From the NCBI RefSeq assembly GCF_018139145.2, contig NC_059483.1, positions 2,357,001-2,421,000 on the forward strand: a stretch of 64,000 bases of DNA, read 5' to 3'. A model generated the notes under the pieces. It was not told the DNA's origin. It searched no databases and was given only the letters and a program-made list of their open reading frames with translations. Below, in pieces: positions 1 to 14,600 of the stretch (its first letter is position 1; every line of letters begins with the position of its first letter). Source of the DNA: Gymnogyps californianus. Lineage: Eukaryota > Chordata > Aves > Accipitriformes > Cathartidae. The position numbers and the translations under genes are program-made.

Positions 1-3000
1 AAAAATGGCAGAATTGCACACTAAGTATAAAAATAAAATACTACGTAACTGCTGATGAAATGATGAGACATCATCAAGCCTGAACACTGAACAAAGGTCC
101 TGCAGGAAAAAGTGATTGCACAATTTTATACTACCCCATCATGCACATGGATGATGAATGAATGTTATATGAACATGTATTAAATGTACATTTCAATGCT
201 TCCAAGCTAAATCCTGTTCTTTCATCAGCAATTGCTTTGCATCTAATAAAGCGGACTGAGTAAGACTGTAATTGCACCATGTGATACATTAATGCTTTCC
301 CTGTTTGGACATTTAGATCCTCACATGGGCCTCTGCCACCTGCAGCTCACAAAAACATTATCAGTAATGTTTGGTTATCCTCCACATGTACCAGCATCAC
401 AGAATAGTCAAAATCAAGGATAGTGGAAACACCAGAAGATTCCATGTTCCGAAGTATTCTGGGTTCAATGAAGAGAGAAACTTGCCAGCTACATTACTGC
501 AACTGCAATTCCTTCTACCCCATGCTTTTCATTTTCTCTTCTCCCTTTTCCATTCCCTTCTCTTGTACTAGACCTTGCTCCTTTCCTACCCAGCCATAGT
601 CTCCAAACTTCCAACCTTTCCTGCCCGTCCAAGCTCAACCAGTCAAATTCTCTACTTCTATCCCAATTAATTTATTTGGCCCCCAACAACTGATTAATCC
701 ATCCCTTCTCTTTTCCCCCCAAGACAGCAATGCATGGGTTTCCACCTAATACTTGAGGAGGGATTATGTTTTGCCCAGACAATCCTCATCTCCCAAGGTT
801 TCCCAGCTTCATGATCCAAGGCACCTTACACTCCCAAAGCATAAGGAACCAGAACTTTACAAAGAAAAGGCTGGGCTTTTTTCCTTAACCATCAGAGTAT
901 TTTGCCAGTCACTTTTTAGGAACACAGACCTTTCTTTAAAAACACATCTGGGAAAAGTACCTGGCAAAAAAAAAAAAAAAAAAATCAATCAGCCAGAACA
1001 GCAAAACTTATAAACCTCAGGCTGGAAAAGCATTCCCTAACGGAAACTTTCAGCCAACCTTGAGCCTCCGCAGTGCTTCTACCTCCATCCCACAGAGAAC
1101 AAGAACTGCATTACGTGGGGGCAGGTAAGCTGCTGCTGGGGAAGTGAAAATTATCGTCTGGTCAGTCCCTCTAAAGGGGTAAGACCATCCCAGCTCACAG
1201 ATGCGGGACCTGATTTAAGAAATGGACCATCACTGTTTCACATACCATAAGATCAGCAAGCTCCCTCTGGTGCTGCCCCATGACAGCCGGCTTGCTGGCT
1301 AACCCTGTCCTGTTCTACCCGTCGGGTTCAATTCAATTGGGTACACACAATTTTTGCTTTCACAGCAAAATGAAAAACCTGACCAGACTGATTTTTTTCT
1401 TTCTTTTTTTAAAACGGACTCTGTTGCATGGGAATTTAAGCAGCATTTAAGTAGTATGTTAGTAAGATATAATTATAACACAAAACTTGTTCAAAATTGC
1501 AAATACCCACTAACTTCAGAGAGGCTGGAATGATTTGGAGAAGCAGGTAGAATATTTCAGAGCCCACCCATGATACAGTCACCTTCTTTCATCACAAGCT
1601 GCCTAGAAATATGTAACTCAAACATACCTATGCAATTCCAGTCTTCCCTTCAGAGGGTTTCCCCACCGCTTTGGGCATTAAGTGATGTTACGATGTCAAT
1701 GCTACCCTCGGTATATGAAGACAGCCCAGAAAGTTGCTAAACTGACACTGCCGACATCTAGAGCTCTTCGTGGCGCCTTTGCTGGGTGATAGCTGGACAC
1801 CAGCCACTATTAAAACTTTCCATCTTTGCTACTCTGAGAGATCAGCTCAGATCAGTTTTGAGTTGCAGTACACAATTTTTCTCACTCTGCCATTCTCTAG
1901 CGTGCTCGTTTCTAAATGATCTGGAAGTACTTTTAGCTTCAGCCAGGCTGGTTGTGTAATACACCACTCATTATTTTTCCCAAATCTCCCCTGACTATTT
2001 TAAGCATTTAGTAGAAAGTCTTCACCAACTTTTCTGCAGTTAGAGAAAGCAGGCATGAAATATTTTGTTGGCAACAAAAAGGTGTGTCGTTATTTTATTT
2101 TTTTAAACACAGGCTCAGACTTTACAAAATGCCAACTGGAGAAAGGTAAGAGTCAAGAAAAATTATTCCCTCTCTCAAAAAATCATACTTTAGAGTACTT
2201 TCAGATGAGGGAAATCTATAAAGATGAAGATATTTAAATAAGTCACTTACAAAACCCACTGAATATTTAACACCAACACAGCTGTTTCTTCGTTACTTGA
2301 AAAAAAAAGCCAAACTCCTTTTTGCGCAGCAATACTAAAATTAAAAGAAAATTAGCAATTCCCTGTTGAAATTTAGCAGTTTCTCTTCAGACTTTTCTAT
2401 ACTTAGATACCTGATATTTCCCTAAGGCCAAAGCCTGCTCACAGCAGAGAATAAATATAAGGATAGTATTTTCTTATTTTTATTTTAAATATAAAAAATA
2501 GCAGCAAAGCAGATGAAGAAGTAACATAGCTGGCAATGATGGAAATACTGCAAATAGAAGTTCTCAACTTCATATTTATGAAAGTTGCACAGCTTTAATA
2601 ACACTCACAAGGATGATAACACTGCATAGGATGAAGAGATTATTTATTTAAAGACAAAATGAAGACCTCTTTTGTGTTTAAGTGAAATATTTTCACATAG
2701 GAGGCATACAGAATAACACAAAATGCATATATTCAATCACAGGCAAGTTTCACCTCCTCAGAAGCCCTTGGATTACTACATCATCTATTTCTATACTTCT
2801 TCCTTCTGAGGTTTAAAATTAATAGGTGACAGCCTAAGAGGTTCAAAGAATATAGAACAAAAGCAGCTACAGAATTGTGTTGCTTATTAATCATTCCTGC
2901 ATTTCCATAAAGAGGGAGAAAAGAAGAACCTGATCCTACTGAAATTACTGTCTTTGTGATGAGAAGGCATCCTTTCATTTTCAATTTGCAGTGAACAAGC

Positions 3001-6000
3001 TTTGCTGGGAGCACAGCGACTCATTTCAAAATACATATTTTGTCAGGATGCACTAAACGCTTGACCTGCTGTCCCGGCGGAGCCCACTCCATCTGCAGCT
3101 CCAGCAAAACAAGACAACAAACCTGAACTGCACACATTTAGTCCAGTGGAGGAAGACAACTGAAGTCAAATCTCACGTTGCCAACAGTTCTGCCATGCCA
3201 CAAGTGGGGAAAATTGAAGCGCAGGTGAGAAGGGCATTTGTATTCCAAGCCCAAAGATCTTGTCACTATCACATATGTCACTGCAAAGCAACCCAATCAT
3301 TGAGGATTCAAACGCTGAACTAATTACATGACAAAATATATTAGAGGTTTCTGCTGCTGTGAAGTCTGTTACCTCCCTTCTGCATGCTGTTGCATCTTGC
3401 CTGTTTCAAGGGCTTTCAATGCTTTTCTTTTTAAAGCAGAATAAAGGAGGAAAAATCACCCCGCAACCAACATTTAAATGGAGAGCCTGCATGATTTATG
3501 ATCTAAATATATTTTAATTTTTATGCTAAAATAACCACCCTCAATTGATATCTGCAAGACATGAGGGTAACCACCCTCTTGCCATTGTACTCATTTATGC
3601 ATAGTTCTACCAATGGAAATCGCTACTTCATTTTTTCAAGCTGTAACAACATAGGAAATAATATAATTGTTATTAACTTAGAGCTGATGTATCAAACCAA
3701 AGGGAGGAGACTGCAACAGTGATTTCAGAGTGAAAAATTATGGACCTGAGAGCTGGACACTGAATATCAATGCCTACTAAATCAACAGTATTCATTAATG
3801 CAACATTAATTAAAAAGCAATGGCTTTTTGAACACATAAATTAGCATATGACTCCTACACAACGTTGTTAGTAACTTTGGAATAATAAACACAGCATTTT
3901 AGATGCACTGACATTTACTGCGGGATAAGGCTGCCCTTCAGCGAAAACCAAGCAAGATAACTTTATTCTAACAAGGAAGAGCAAACACACAGCTCCTCAC
4001 CTGCGGGGAAAATTACCTCGTGAGGCTCAGGACACATTGCCACATCTCAGGGTAAATTAAGAACCAAAGCACAGACAACTCACAGCACTACAAGCAAACA
4101 CCCTCCAAAGCCCTCAAAACCACAACAGTAGCAAAAGTGCCCAAAAAACTACCAAAAGACTAACATGAGAAACGCACCTTTAAGTAAACATCTTCGGTAC
4201 CAAAGAGTTCAGAATACACCAAGTTTGTTTTATTTCTACATGTAACCTCTTTGGTCTCCTTCAGAAAGAAAACTGCTACTCGAAAAACAGAGAAATATTT
4301 AGACACTGGATATACAGGCAGTTCCAAAAGGAAACATTTGCAGGAAAGACCAGATTCGTTTTTTCAGTCTCTGGTACGAGCAGCACCGAGCAAAGGTGCT
4401 TCGTGAAAACACAAAGCCAGAAGGGATGGCAACACAAGTAGAAAGGAAAAAAAAAAACCAGTGATGCATTTAACGAAAACACATCCCATTTGAAATCTAG
4501 GGGGTCAGGTCAAAGAACGCAAGAAAACTGGCAGCCTCCTTGTCGCTGAGGAGTGGCACCGCGATGGATAACATGTCCCTGGATGGGTGATATAGAGGGC
4601 TACAAGATACATATGAAGCCAACAACACAGCGAGTTGTCTCAGAGAAAACTGTTAAGGACAGAGTGAACATGCCAGGTATCCTTGAAAGCATTAAGGAAC
4701 AGGTCTAATTTATGGACACAAAGGATAACTTTGACCAAGAGAAGCTACTTCAAATTAAGCTAAGAATAATCTCAAGAACGTTTAGAAAAAGTCAAAGCAC
4801 CACGACGGCTCCTGGCTAGTAACAAAAACAAGACAGAAAAAAACTCTTACTGTTGAGGAGAGGGAAAAGGAAAAGAAAAAACCCAAGAGAAGAGTTCACA
4901 ACTGCACACATTAATTTGAGCTAACCCAGGATCCGAAGAAAGCTATTGGTTTCAGTGAGTGTTATTACTGCCTTAGCTCATCTCCATCTCTGGTCCAGCA
5001 TGGGAAGAAATCCTGGACTAGATGCAAACCTTGCCAAGAGGCAAGTCCAAAGGCTGACCTCTTCTCTCTCCCACAAGTACTGAAAATTAAGTGTTACCCA
5101 CTACAAGGAGAAGCATTAGTCCTTTATATGAAGGGAATTCAGCAAACTAATGTGTGTAAGAGGTGCAGAAGCATTTTTAAGTCAACTGTCGTGACTTTAG
5201 CCTTTGTCTCAGCCTTGAGAGCTGTATTCTTAACTCGGGAAGCCATCCGCTACCTCCCTTTTAATAGTTTCCATGATAAATCTCCCTGCGAGGCACTAAA
5301 ACACAAGTCTCATAACATGAACCCTGGGACACTCTTCCTCAAAATCTTCAGGTCTTTTCAGTCTACATTGGTAGCATTTTACCCTGGCAGTAAACCAAAG
5401 CGTATTCATCTGCTGGCCATATTTCACTTTATTTCGACTGCTCGCCCCTTAGATTTCATTTTCATGTTTGCTTCTTCACTTGTTCCTGCTTTTCCGGAAT
5501 AAAGTTCCTGCTCAAAACGGGTCAGGAAGTGGGGGCAGGCGGTGGGGAATGGCTCGGACAGTCCGAGCACAGGAAGAACAAGAAAGATCAAATTTCAAAC
5601 ACCCTCTGAAAGCATCGATGTTGAGCAGTATGGAAAGAATACGGTTCTGCTATTAGACAGAGTCGACGTGACTGAACAGCATAATAAAAGTTGTTTCTAT
5701 TTAAGAGAGCTTTGCGTGTGTGTGTTATAAGAAACGAGCCACCACAGCATCACGCAAAACAAAAGGCAAATTTTTTAGCTGTTCAATAAAGTAACTCAAT
5801 TTGCAGCTTTTAAAGGCATTTGGCTTAAAGAAAACTCCCATCGCCAAAAAATAAGATGTAGGGAAGTTAAATAAATATTTGATAATATTATTGAAGTCTA
5901 GGTTGGAAGAACTGAAGAAATAATAAAACTGAATTCAGTGCTTTAATTTTTCTTATGCTAATGAAGTGCTTTGGATCTCTTGCCTGAAACGCTCATTTGT

Positions 6001-6069
6001 TTCTTTCCTTCTGCACTGAGTGCCATCTTCCCAAACTCTGGCCCCACTGTCTTCTGCAGAATTGCCAAT

Positions 6070-6790
6070 ACCACAGGCTCACAGGACTGGCAGACCCTTA
6101 GAAAGCTTACTTAGCTCATCCCTCTCTCCCAAAGGCAGAATTAACTATGCCTACTCCATTCCTGACATATCTCCTGAAGTCATCTATTCCAGCATTCCAC
6201 TATTTCTGTGTCTAACCTATTTATTTTTACAATTTAAGCCCATTACTTCTTTCTCTCTCCACGTGGGCATGCAGAACAGAACCTCTCCTCCCTCTCCCAG
6301 CAGTATTTGCAGGCTCCTGTCCCACAACTACCAAGATGCAAGACTAATCGGTCTTGTTCCTGACCATTACCCTCCTCTGGATTTTCTCTAGTTGGCTCAT
6401 ATCTTTCTGGAAGTCTGACGTGCAATACTAAACAAGATACTTCACTTGAGGCTCTGCCAGGAAGTAAAATTGGAAAAAAATAATTACTATGTCTTTTGGC
6501 AACATTTCTTTTTATATATTCCAAGGCAGCAATTGCACTTTTTGTAACAGCACAGCATCAGCTCCTATTCAAACTGTGATTCCTGCAATCCCCAGATCCT
6601 TTCCTACCGCACTGCTGTGTGTGCCCATCCTCCTCCTCCCTGGATGCAGTCAGCTAAGTGCAGTCTTTGACACATGCCCCCACCGAACTGCAACGTCATT
6701 TTTCAGATCATTTCGTCAATTTTCAAGGTAATTCTGAGTGAATTTCCAAGTCGTGGTCTTCTCTGTGGAGCTTGCAGAGGACAGCCAGCT
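6070..6790 (-). repeat. Old CR1-family LINE fragment
   Basis: Read on the plus strand, successive pieces match in order what I know of the complement of archosaur/turtle CR1 3' regions. They include CTGGCAGACCCTTAG with CATCC, AATTTAAGCCCATTACTTCT, CCTCCTCTGGATTTTCTC, a CAATACTAAACAAGATACTT piece, GGCAGCAATTGCACTTTTTG, CCCCAGATCCTTTCCT, and CAGATCATTTCGTCAATTTT. The element is therefore on the minus strand, is highly diverged, and has no intact reading frame. Plus- and minus-strand ORFs here are by-products. Ends are approximate. Confidence 0.8.
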
Positions 6791-9700
6791 GTGAAAAATG
6801 CAGTTACCAGCAGCGCGGCAGCAGACACTCAGTGCTACACTGGCAGTAGCGGACAGCATCCATAAGGCCTGTGCTGCCACACAGATGTTCAGACTTCCAG
6901 TAAATTGGCTATAGATGGACTTGAGCAGCACTATTTGAAGAGCTTAGCAAAGCAAAGATAAATGCAAAAAAACCCAGACCTGCCTTAATTATAGGAACCA
7001 CCACCCTGGAGTTGAATAGAGCAGAGTCATGCTGCTGAACTGTGCTGCACTCCCAGGCAAACAGAGTAAAACATCAGGGTCCACATCTGCTTTCTGAGCC
7101 TGAAAGTTTTATTCCTTGCTTTCTGTTCCTAGCCTAGGCTTGGCTTGAGTCTTTCACCTCACTTACTGAGGCCCTCTCCCTCTCTCTACTTTAAACAGTC
7201 ACCATCCTTTTGGCAGGGGACCAGAGATGCTCTTGCTGAAGCCTATCAAATGAAGCTACTCAATCTGTCCAAGTTCACTCTGTCACTGTACGCCACTCCT
7301 CTTCTCAGGAAGAGAGCACAGAAGACGCCAACAAATCATGCAGCTAATTAAAATTTGGCCGAGTCCTCCATAATGTAGTCTTAGCACTGAAGATCGCACT
7401 CTGGTTGTCATTTTAAAAAGCAGATTATGCTGACAAGGTATATATACTCTGTAAACAGAAGTGCTGCCATATATTGCCTCTGCTCAAATTGTCTGCAGCA
7501 GCATACCAGTGTGTTACAGCAGAGAATAAAACACTTCAAGCACTTCTAAAAAGCACAATATTCCAGTTTGACAGCACCGAAGAGTTAAGCTATGCCAGCA
7601 CCGCTGCTGAAACACAATCTATAGCTTTAGAGATCAAAAATGAAAGTGGAAAATAGTCCCTAAACTAGTAAAACAGCCCCTTCCAGAAACAGCTTAAGAG
7701 CACTGCTTTACCAAATAAGGCAAGTGAGAGCTGGAAGCCAAAGCAGCAAAGCCATGCTGTATTAAAAAAGCCAGACAGCTGGATAATAGAAATGTGAATA
7801 AGCCAGCTTCACTAGACCGGATTGCAAATGGGAAGAACAAATGTTCAGCGACCATGAGCGGAAGCAGAGCCTGCCAGCAGAGGCCTGAAGGCATTTCTCC
7901 CAGCCAGCAGGAGCCGACAGCACATTCTTACTGGAGTTTGGCTTTTTTTTTTTTTTTTTAAATGCAATGCAATGCTGTCATTCTAAACAGGCAACGGAAT
8001 CACCATAGATTATGTCTGGAAAGAGATGCCGATGGGGCACTTACCGTCACCTGAAGTGCTCGGCACCCGAGTGCAGTGAGCATGCAAAACCAAAAATCCA
8101 AATCCTAAAAAACTCACTCTGTATCCTAGACTGACACACGTTTCACCCTGCTGTACAAAGCTGCCAATATGCTACTAGACGAGGACAAGCACAACAGTGG
8201 AGTTGCTAAAGAGAATACTGTTCATTTTTCAACTTCAAAAGAAACTGAGTTGGGTTTTTTCTTTTCTCTTTTTTTTTTTAAACACACAGATGTCATTCAA
8301 TTTATTTTAGCCTGCTCTACTACTTCGTTATCTTCCAGAAAAAAGAGGTAGAACACGCTACAATCCATCTCTAAGGGATGTTTCATACAGGCTCCAAGCG
8401 TAAGCCTTTTGCAGAAATAAACGCTCTGTTAACTTGGTGTCTATTTTCCAATGGACATAGCAGCTTCTAGGACTCCTCGGTTTGTCGCAACTGGTTATGT
8501 CCCTGGTGAACAGATTGTAAGAGCCTGCGACAGGAACACCAACACTTCATACAATAAATCAAAGAGTTAAAACATAGCCGTAAAGGAAACCATCGGTTTC
8601 ATTTCTTTAACTTCTTGCCCAACTATTAAGCAGACCAACAAGTTTGTTTTTAGGTGCTCTAATTTCACGGGACTATACCTGCCTTATTTCCCTGAAATCC
8701 TTGAGACAAGAGTGACCAAAAAAAAAAACCCCATTATGCTGATACCACAGCAAGAACATGCAAAGCGATGGACCTCAAGGCTTCTTAACCCTCTGTCACA
8801 ACAGCTGCACCAGCCAAAGCAGGAGTCCCCCTGCCCCACGCTCTCAGGTGCTCCACTTTTGCAATACTTGGCTTTCTAATTTGCACTCCCTCTCTGCAGC
8901 AGTCACACCAGCACTCTACCAAAGCCAAGCAAGGAGTATCCACCTGCGCGTTCAATCCTGAACACTGCTTGCCTCCTAAGCCAATTTACCTTCAAGAACA
9001 CAATATTTACCAGTCATTGAATTTCAAAGCCTATTAATTGTTGCCTTTTCACAGTGTGTGTGAATCAACAGATCCATTCATTTCAGTCCCCTCTCCTGTC
9101 AGCTGCAAAAAGATGAGCAAATCTGTACATTAGTGTGGCATTTGACAGTCACAGCTGGGAGGCCTTCACAGCAATGCATAATCAACTGAAAAAGGGGAGG
9201 GGAAAAAAGTGGTGATTAAACCTGTACCTAGCTATCACTACAGCACTGAAAGTTTTTCCTTAACATTGAAATTCATGCATTTTCCCAGCCTTTAATTGAT
9301 CCTTGTGATGGAACTGTAATGAAGCCCTCGGACCATAACAACAACGTATCAAGGCATTTGCATTGCCGAGGGAAGCACCAAAAAGGACTGTGCATTACCA
9401 CCTCGCCCTCGAGGCATGACCATTGCCACCACAACATACATACCTGTATTTGTTTCTGAAAAGTCTAGAGAAAATAAATGTATTCAAACCACTTAGTGCT
9501 ACACCCATTTTAAAAACTTCCTTTTCCATAAAGAACAATAATAAGGTATTTTCAATGTTTTAAGCCATCTTTCAAGCTGCCTTATTGACATGATGATAAC
9601 ATATCAATCAGTGCAGAAGCAAGCTGGATTCAAAAGTGATGGATGGGCTGGTGAGATCTATTAAGTAACACCAGCTGCATCACTGTCTGAACACATCCTA

Positions 9701-11294
9701 CACATATCCGCACAGAGTCAGCAAAGAAGTTCAGAAAAATGCACTGAAGTCCTCTTTTAACATTGTCTGCTCCTGTCCCTTCTCTTTCTTCATGTGTTGC
9801 AATCACTGTCTTTTTTTTCAATTATTATTTGTATCATAATTGTATTAAAACTGTTTTCTGGTTATGTCAGGTGGTCCAGCCTCTACTTTCAGATCTACAT
9901 CAGGTTTATGCCCTGATTTTCAGGATTTCAGGTTCTGCTTCAGCAGAAGCAACTAAAAAAACCCCGATTATATTCAATAGATTTGATAATATCTATTTGC
10001 AACTGTTGGTCTGCAGAGTGGAACGGAGCCACAGCGCAGGCAGATGAAATCCTTTGGTGGGGAGATGCCAGGACAACCTGAAGTGGCGACTCACGGTCAA
10101 GGCAGCCCCAAAACACGGACGAAATAGCATTCAGAGGCAGGACCTAACGCCACTGATTTCACAGACGTGACGGAGTGTTTTAAAAATTACTGCAGCCCTC
10201 TCCTGCTCCGCTGTAAATTTAACAGGAGTTCACAAGAACTACATCAACAGTGACATCTGAACAGTGTCGTTTCACCCGTTATACGGTGCCAGTTGCTGTT
10301 TTCAACCACTAAAAAAACGGCCCTTGGCACCGACAGCTACCAGAGCACTCAATGCACCATCCCATGCCAGCTCTCCCATGGAGGAGGTCTGAAACAATGC
10401 TTTCTGGATTTATGACTTCAGAGGAAAACTGCAGTAGTAAGAGGTAGCACCTTGCTACGTTATTCATCTGTAGACCCCAGGGATAATTTTTACCCACAAG
10501 AATTTTAACACATGCTTTTGGAAAAACAAGTACATCAACCTCTTGAACCAACAAGTGACTCTCATATGATAAAGTAGACATGAGTTATGAAAGATGGATT
10601 GCAAGTATTCTTGATATTAGAGATGCTCAAAAAATAGATTCTGCCTGGGAGTTCAGAAATAAAGACTATTTCAGCAAATCATAAATGAAACCCAGGCACT
10701 GATGCTATCCAAAAGCTTAATCATGGGAAGTGCCAACTGTACTGATAAAATATCTGGACCTTATTCAAAGATAACTGATACAAGCAGAACAAAAACTCCC
10801 CTCAAAACACGTGAGGATATCTATGGTATGCGAAACAAAAAACTAAGTGACAAAGATGTGAAAAGTCAATTACCTGTAATTTCCTGAGCTTTTAGATCTG
10901 GATGAGCACTTGGGACTTTTCTCATTGACTTTCAGTTTTACTAAGTCACTCACAGTATGAGAAGGAAGTCACTAGAAGCAGTGGTTTAAATTTACTTGTC
11001 TGCCATGTCTCTGGATTTTTAAAAGGTGAACTTCAAAATGCTGAGCATGCCTTCTCTTTGCCCTTTGAAAATACTGAAAAGGCCTGCTACCTCCCCATTC
11101 AAATACACGACCTGCACATTAGATATTTTCAGGCCCAAATCCATTATTTTCTTACTAAAGAGCAGAGCACTAATGATACTACACATTAAGTTAAATGAAA
11201 AACTGTTTTAAGAAAGAAGGATTATGAGACTTAACCAAAAGATATCGGCTGGTACAAACTCATATGCAGTGAATTATATTTCCATGATCTTCGA

Positions 11295-11385
11295 CTGTCA
11301 TAGAAACAGAGAACTATTAAAGACCTTAAGTGGTCATTAGTGCCTTGCATCCTCCTGCGGCATGGCAGCACAGGAGCGCTTCCAC
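11295..11385 (-). repeat. Possible CR1 3'-end remnant
   Basis: TCATAGAAACAGAGAA, then TTAAAGACCTTAAGTGGTCA and ATCCTCCTGC resemble the complement of the CR1 3' terminus (CATAGAA, GGGACCTTAAGAGGTCATCTAG). The match is short and diverged, so this is tentative. Confidence 0.45.
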
Positions 11386-11599
11386 TATGCAGTTTTCCCC
11401 TCTTGGTCATTCAAAAAAGCTTTGAAGGCTTTTACAGGGTGAAGCCATTCAAAGTATGGTTAAAAATATTACAAAGACTCAATGTTTGAAGAGAAACAGA
11501 TGAGCTGCTCAAGGAAAGCACTGGAGAATCGTGTGCGCTGTACAGCAGCAAGTTTCCGAGCCAAAACGCTTCTACGACATTGTGAGAGTAACCACATTT

Positions 11600-11690
11600 T
11601 TTTAAAAGGAAATACTGAGGCTGGAAGCGTGATGGTAGGTCACAGCACACCACCTGCCAGAGTAAGGATATAACAGAGTTTTTGTATTCC
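11600..11690 (-). repeat. Possible MIR-like SINE remnant (weak)
   Basis: GGAAATACTGAGGCTGGAAG, then GTCACAGC and GCCAGAGTAAGGAT follow the order of the complement of the MIR core (AAACTGAGGC, GTCACACAGC, GCAGAGCCGGGAT). It is heavily diverged and could be chance. Confidence 0.3.
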
Positions 11691-14600
11691 ATCCCTGAAC
11701 TGACACTACTACAAACATTGCCAAATTTTATAATTTTCATGCACATTATCTCCACCTCTTTACAAGAACATGTCTTGAAGATTGTCATCAGGTAGCCCAC
11801 ACTCTCAGACAACCCACGTTTGGGGACACAAATGACCGCTAAAATCAGAAAGCTTTCAGCCTTCACTCGAGAGCTGCTCATGGAATACTAATTACCTTCA
11901 TAAGCCCCAACCTTATTCCAGAGAACAAGTTTTTCTTGTCAAACATCCCCGCGTGGTACTTTTACTAATAAATACATCCAAATAACTGCTGAGTAGAAGC
12001 CTCAGGCCATATGCTTGTTATGTATACAAATCAACTTTTTTTTCCCCCACTAAAAACATTTAAACTGAGACTTCTGATATACCCACCGTGATGTAGCAAG
12101 GATGGATCCTTCAGTTCAGCAACAGAACACCCTTTTGCTCTATTCTAATGAAATCTGATGAAGAAATTATCCCTGCAGTCTCCATTTTGTAAGGTCTAGT
12201 AGATTTATGATATAAGTTTTCAGAAATTATTGGAGAACAGTAACAAAAAAGGGTCAAAATGATTGCAACACTGACAGATGCCAGGCATGCAGAAAGAATA
12301 TCACAATACACTATCTTCCTTGAGCTCTTGGTACTCAGGATTTCTACTTCCTAATGTATGGGTGCGATTGAGAAGCACTTCTTTTATCAAACCTGTACTC
12401 AGTCATCCCCACGACTGACCACTGTGTTACATTTACAGAAAGATAATATCGACAGAAGCAAGCAGAAGGGGTTATCCAATTGCAATAACGGTATCTCGTG
12501 TAATTCCACCATTACATCCAGTCCTGCACTGTCAATTTGCTGCTTTGTGGGGATACGACCAAGAGCAAAAGGCTTCCAAAGCTATAGTAAATCTTAGCCT
12601 CAAACAGCACACAGCTACCCAAAGCGAACTGTAGGAACACCTCACCTCATGAGAAGAGACAAACAAATGTTAATACACACAAAAAACCCCATCTGACCAG
12701 GTCACAAGCATATTCCAGGTAAAGCAGTGTTACTTAATTATCAGCAAACTTACTGTGCTGGCTAGATTAAAAATTCGCAAAGCACTTTTAAAAAAAAGTA
12801 ATGCAGTTGTGCTGCACATCCTTGAAGTGCCACATCATTAAAAAGCAGTACTTGTTTAAACAATGCATAAAGGCGCACAACATTGCCAAGGCACTCTTGA
12901 CTAAAAACAAAGGCCCATGAAGTCCACCATGCATGTTAGCTCTGTAACCTCTTCCCTCCCAAGCAAGGCAGAGAAAGCTGATTTCCTCTCTTTAAAAAGA
13001 CCCACTCTTCCCTGCGTGCCTTCAAAGCTCTTCCATAATGAATGCACACAAGACTTGACAGTAAGAAGTTCCTAGGACTGTTTGCAAGAGCAGACTTCAT
13101 GCATTATCCTCCCCCAGTCTTCCTCCCAGTGTGGCCCTAAAGCAGCTGGTTCCTGCCTACTCCCACCCCACGCTCTCCTCCATGGCAACACTTCTGTGTA
13201 CCAACAGGGAAATACAGAGAAAAATGAATAAGAGATTATTCCTGTGTCCTCAGATCTAGCACCAGCATGATGCTAGTAATCAAGAATCATTGCAAAGCAA
13301 GATGTCCACTTCAGCAATTCAGTCAGTTGCATAAATTTTAATCGAGAGGTTGGACTAGCTCCATATGAATCTAAAAAGCCCAACCTGGCAGCTGGTTGTG
13401 CCACAGACTTGTAAGCAAAGAAAACCCACACAGGATGCTGCCTGACAAAGCTCAATCTCAGACTATTAAAGAAGTTGTCCTGTAAATCACTACATCTTAT
13501 GGAAGGGTTATTCCATTAAACACCTTGCTTTTCTTAATCATCACAAATATCTGGTCACTATCACCTATCCCTCCTACCACCCACAAGCTTCTGTCCACTA
13601 AATGAGCATAAAAAGATATAGTGCAGCCCTACCACATCGAAGAATAGATTCACATAGTTCCTTCCCATACAATCTACCAGTTCTGTTTTACGTGTATTTA
13701 CATAGGTTTTGCTCAAAAATTCCCTTTGATGTGTTCAGAAACATCTCTCACCAGGCCACCCAACTGATTTTGCAAAAGCTCTGTCCAGAACCAACTCTCT
13801 CCAAGCCACCCATACCATTCCCAAGCAAAGAGCTTGAGGGCACGTAAAACACAGAACAAGGCAGGTCTTGTCCTCAAGAACATGTAGCACTGTCCAGAGG
13901 AACACAGAAGAATTTATCTGAGGTCACAACCAGAAAGACAAGATATTCATACTGACGTGTGCGAGGATGTCCATGGACTGTTCTGAAGCCATTGTCTGAC
14001 CAGCACACAGATCTGAGGAGGCCAGAGCACCGTAGGACAAACTGTTCATTTCTTCAAGTTAACTGATTCAATCAAAAAAATATTCAAGGAACATTTTCAG
14101 TTCTTCAGAAGACATCAGCACAATCCAGCATTACACTGCAATAAACATTAGACAGCACTGTTTCTGGAGCAGTCACTTTCAAATGTGGTGAAAAAAATCT
14201 AGATAAACTTACCTTTGTATTTGCAAAATAATAAATATTTATAAACAAATGTTCTCCTTTCTACTTACCAGTGTCAGGGTACTATGCCTTTACACTTCTT
14301 TAAAAATCTAAGTATTTAAAGTATGTTTAAAATTAGCATAGTGCAAAAGATACTTCCAATAAAGTATCCACCAATAAAAACCATCTTTGGAGGTGGAAGA
14401 AAATCTTAGGGCTTCCAACATGAGCCACATGCTAGCTGAACAGATATTCAAAGTAGCTGAGTCATTGTGGTTTTCTGAAATGAGCCTTTAACCACAACTT
14501 GAAGGAAGGAACATTGACAGGCACTTCAAAATCTCTGAAGGGTAAAAGTTTTTCTTTTAAAGTTACTGAGTTTTTAAGTCTAAGGCTGCAACTCATCTTC

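Noticed and set aside
6020..6391. 123-codon plus-strand frame
   Set aside because: Most of it lies within the decayed CR1 element in antisense orientation.
11432..11881. 149-codon minus-strand frame in ITPR1 intron 3
   Set aside because: No recognised family, overlaps a possible MIR-like remnant, and its length is near the chance range.
13340..13390. GAGGTTGGACTAG similar to the CR1 3' end
   Set aside because: Only about 13 bases match well. The following GACCTC/GGTCCC part is too degraded to call.
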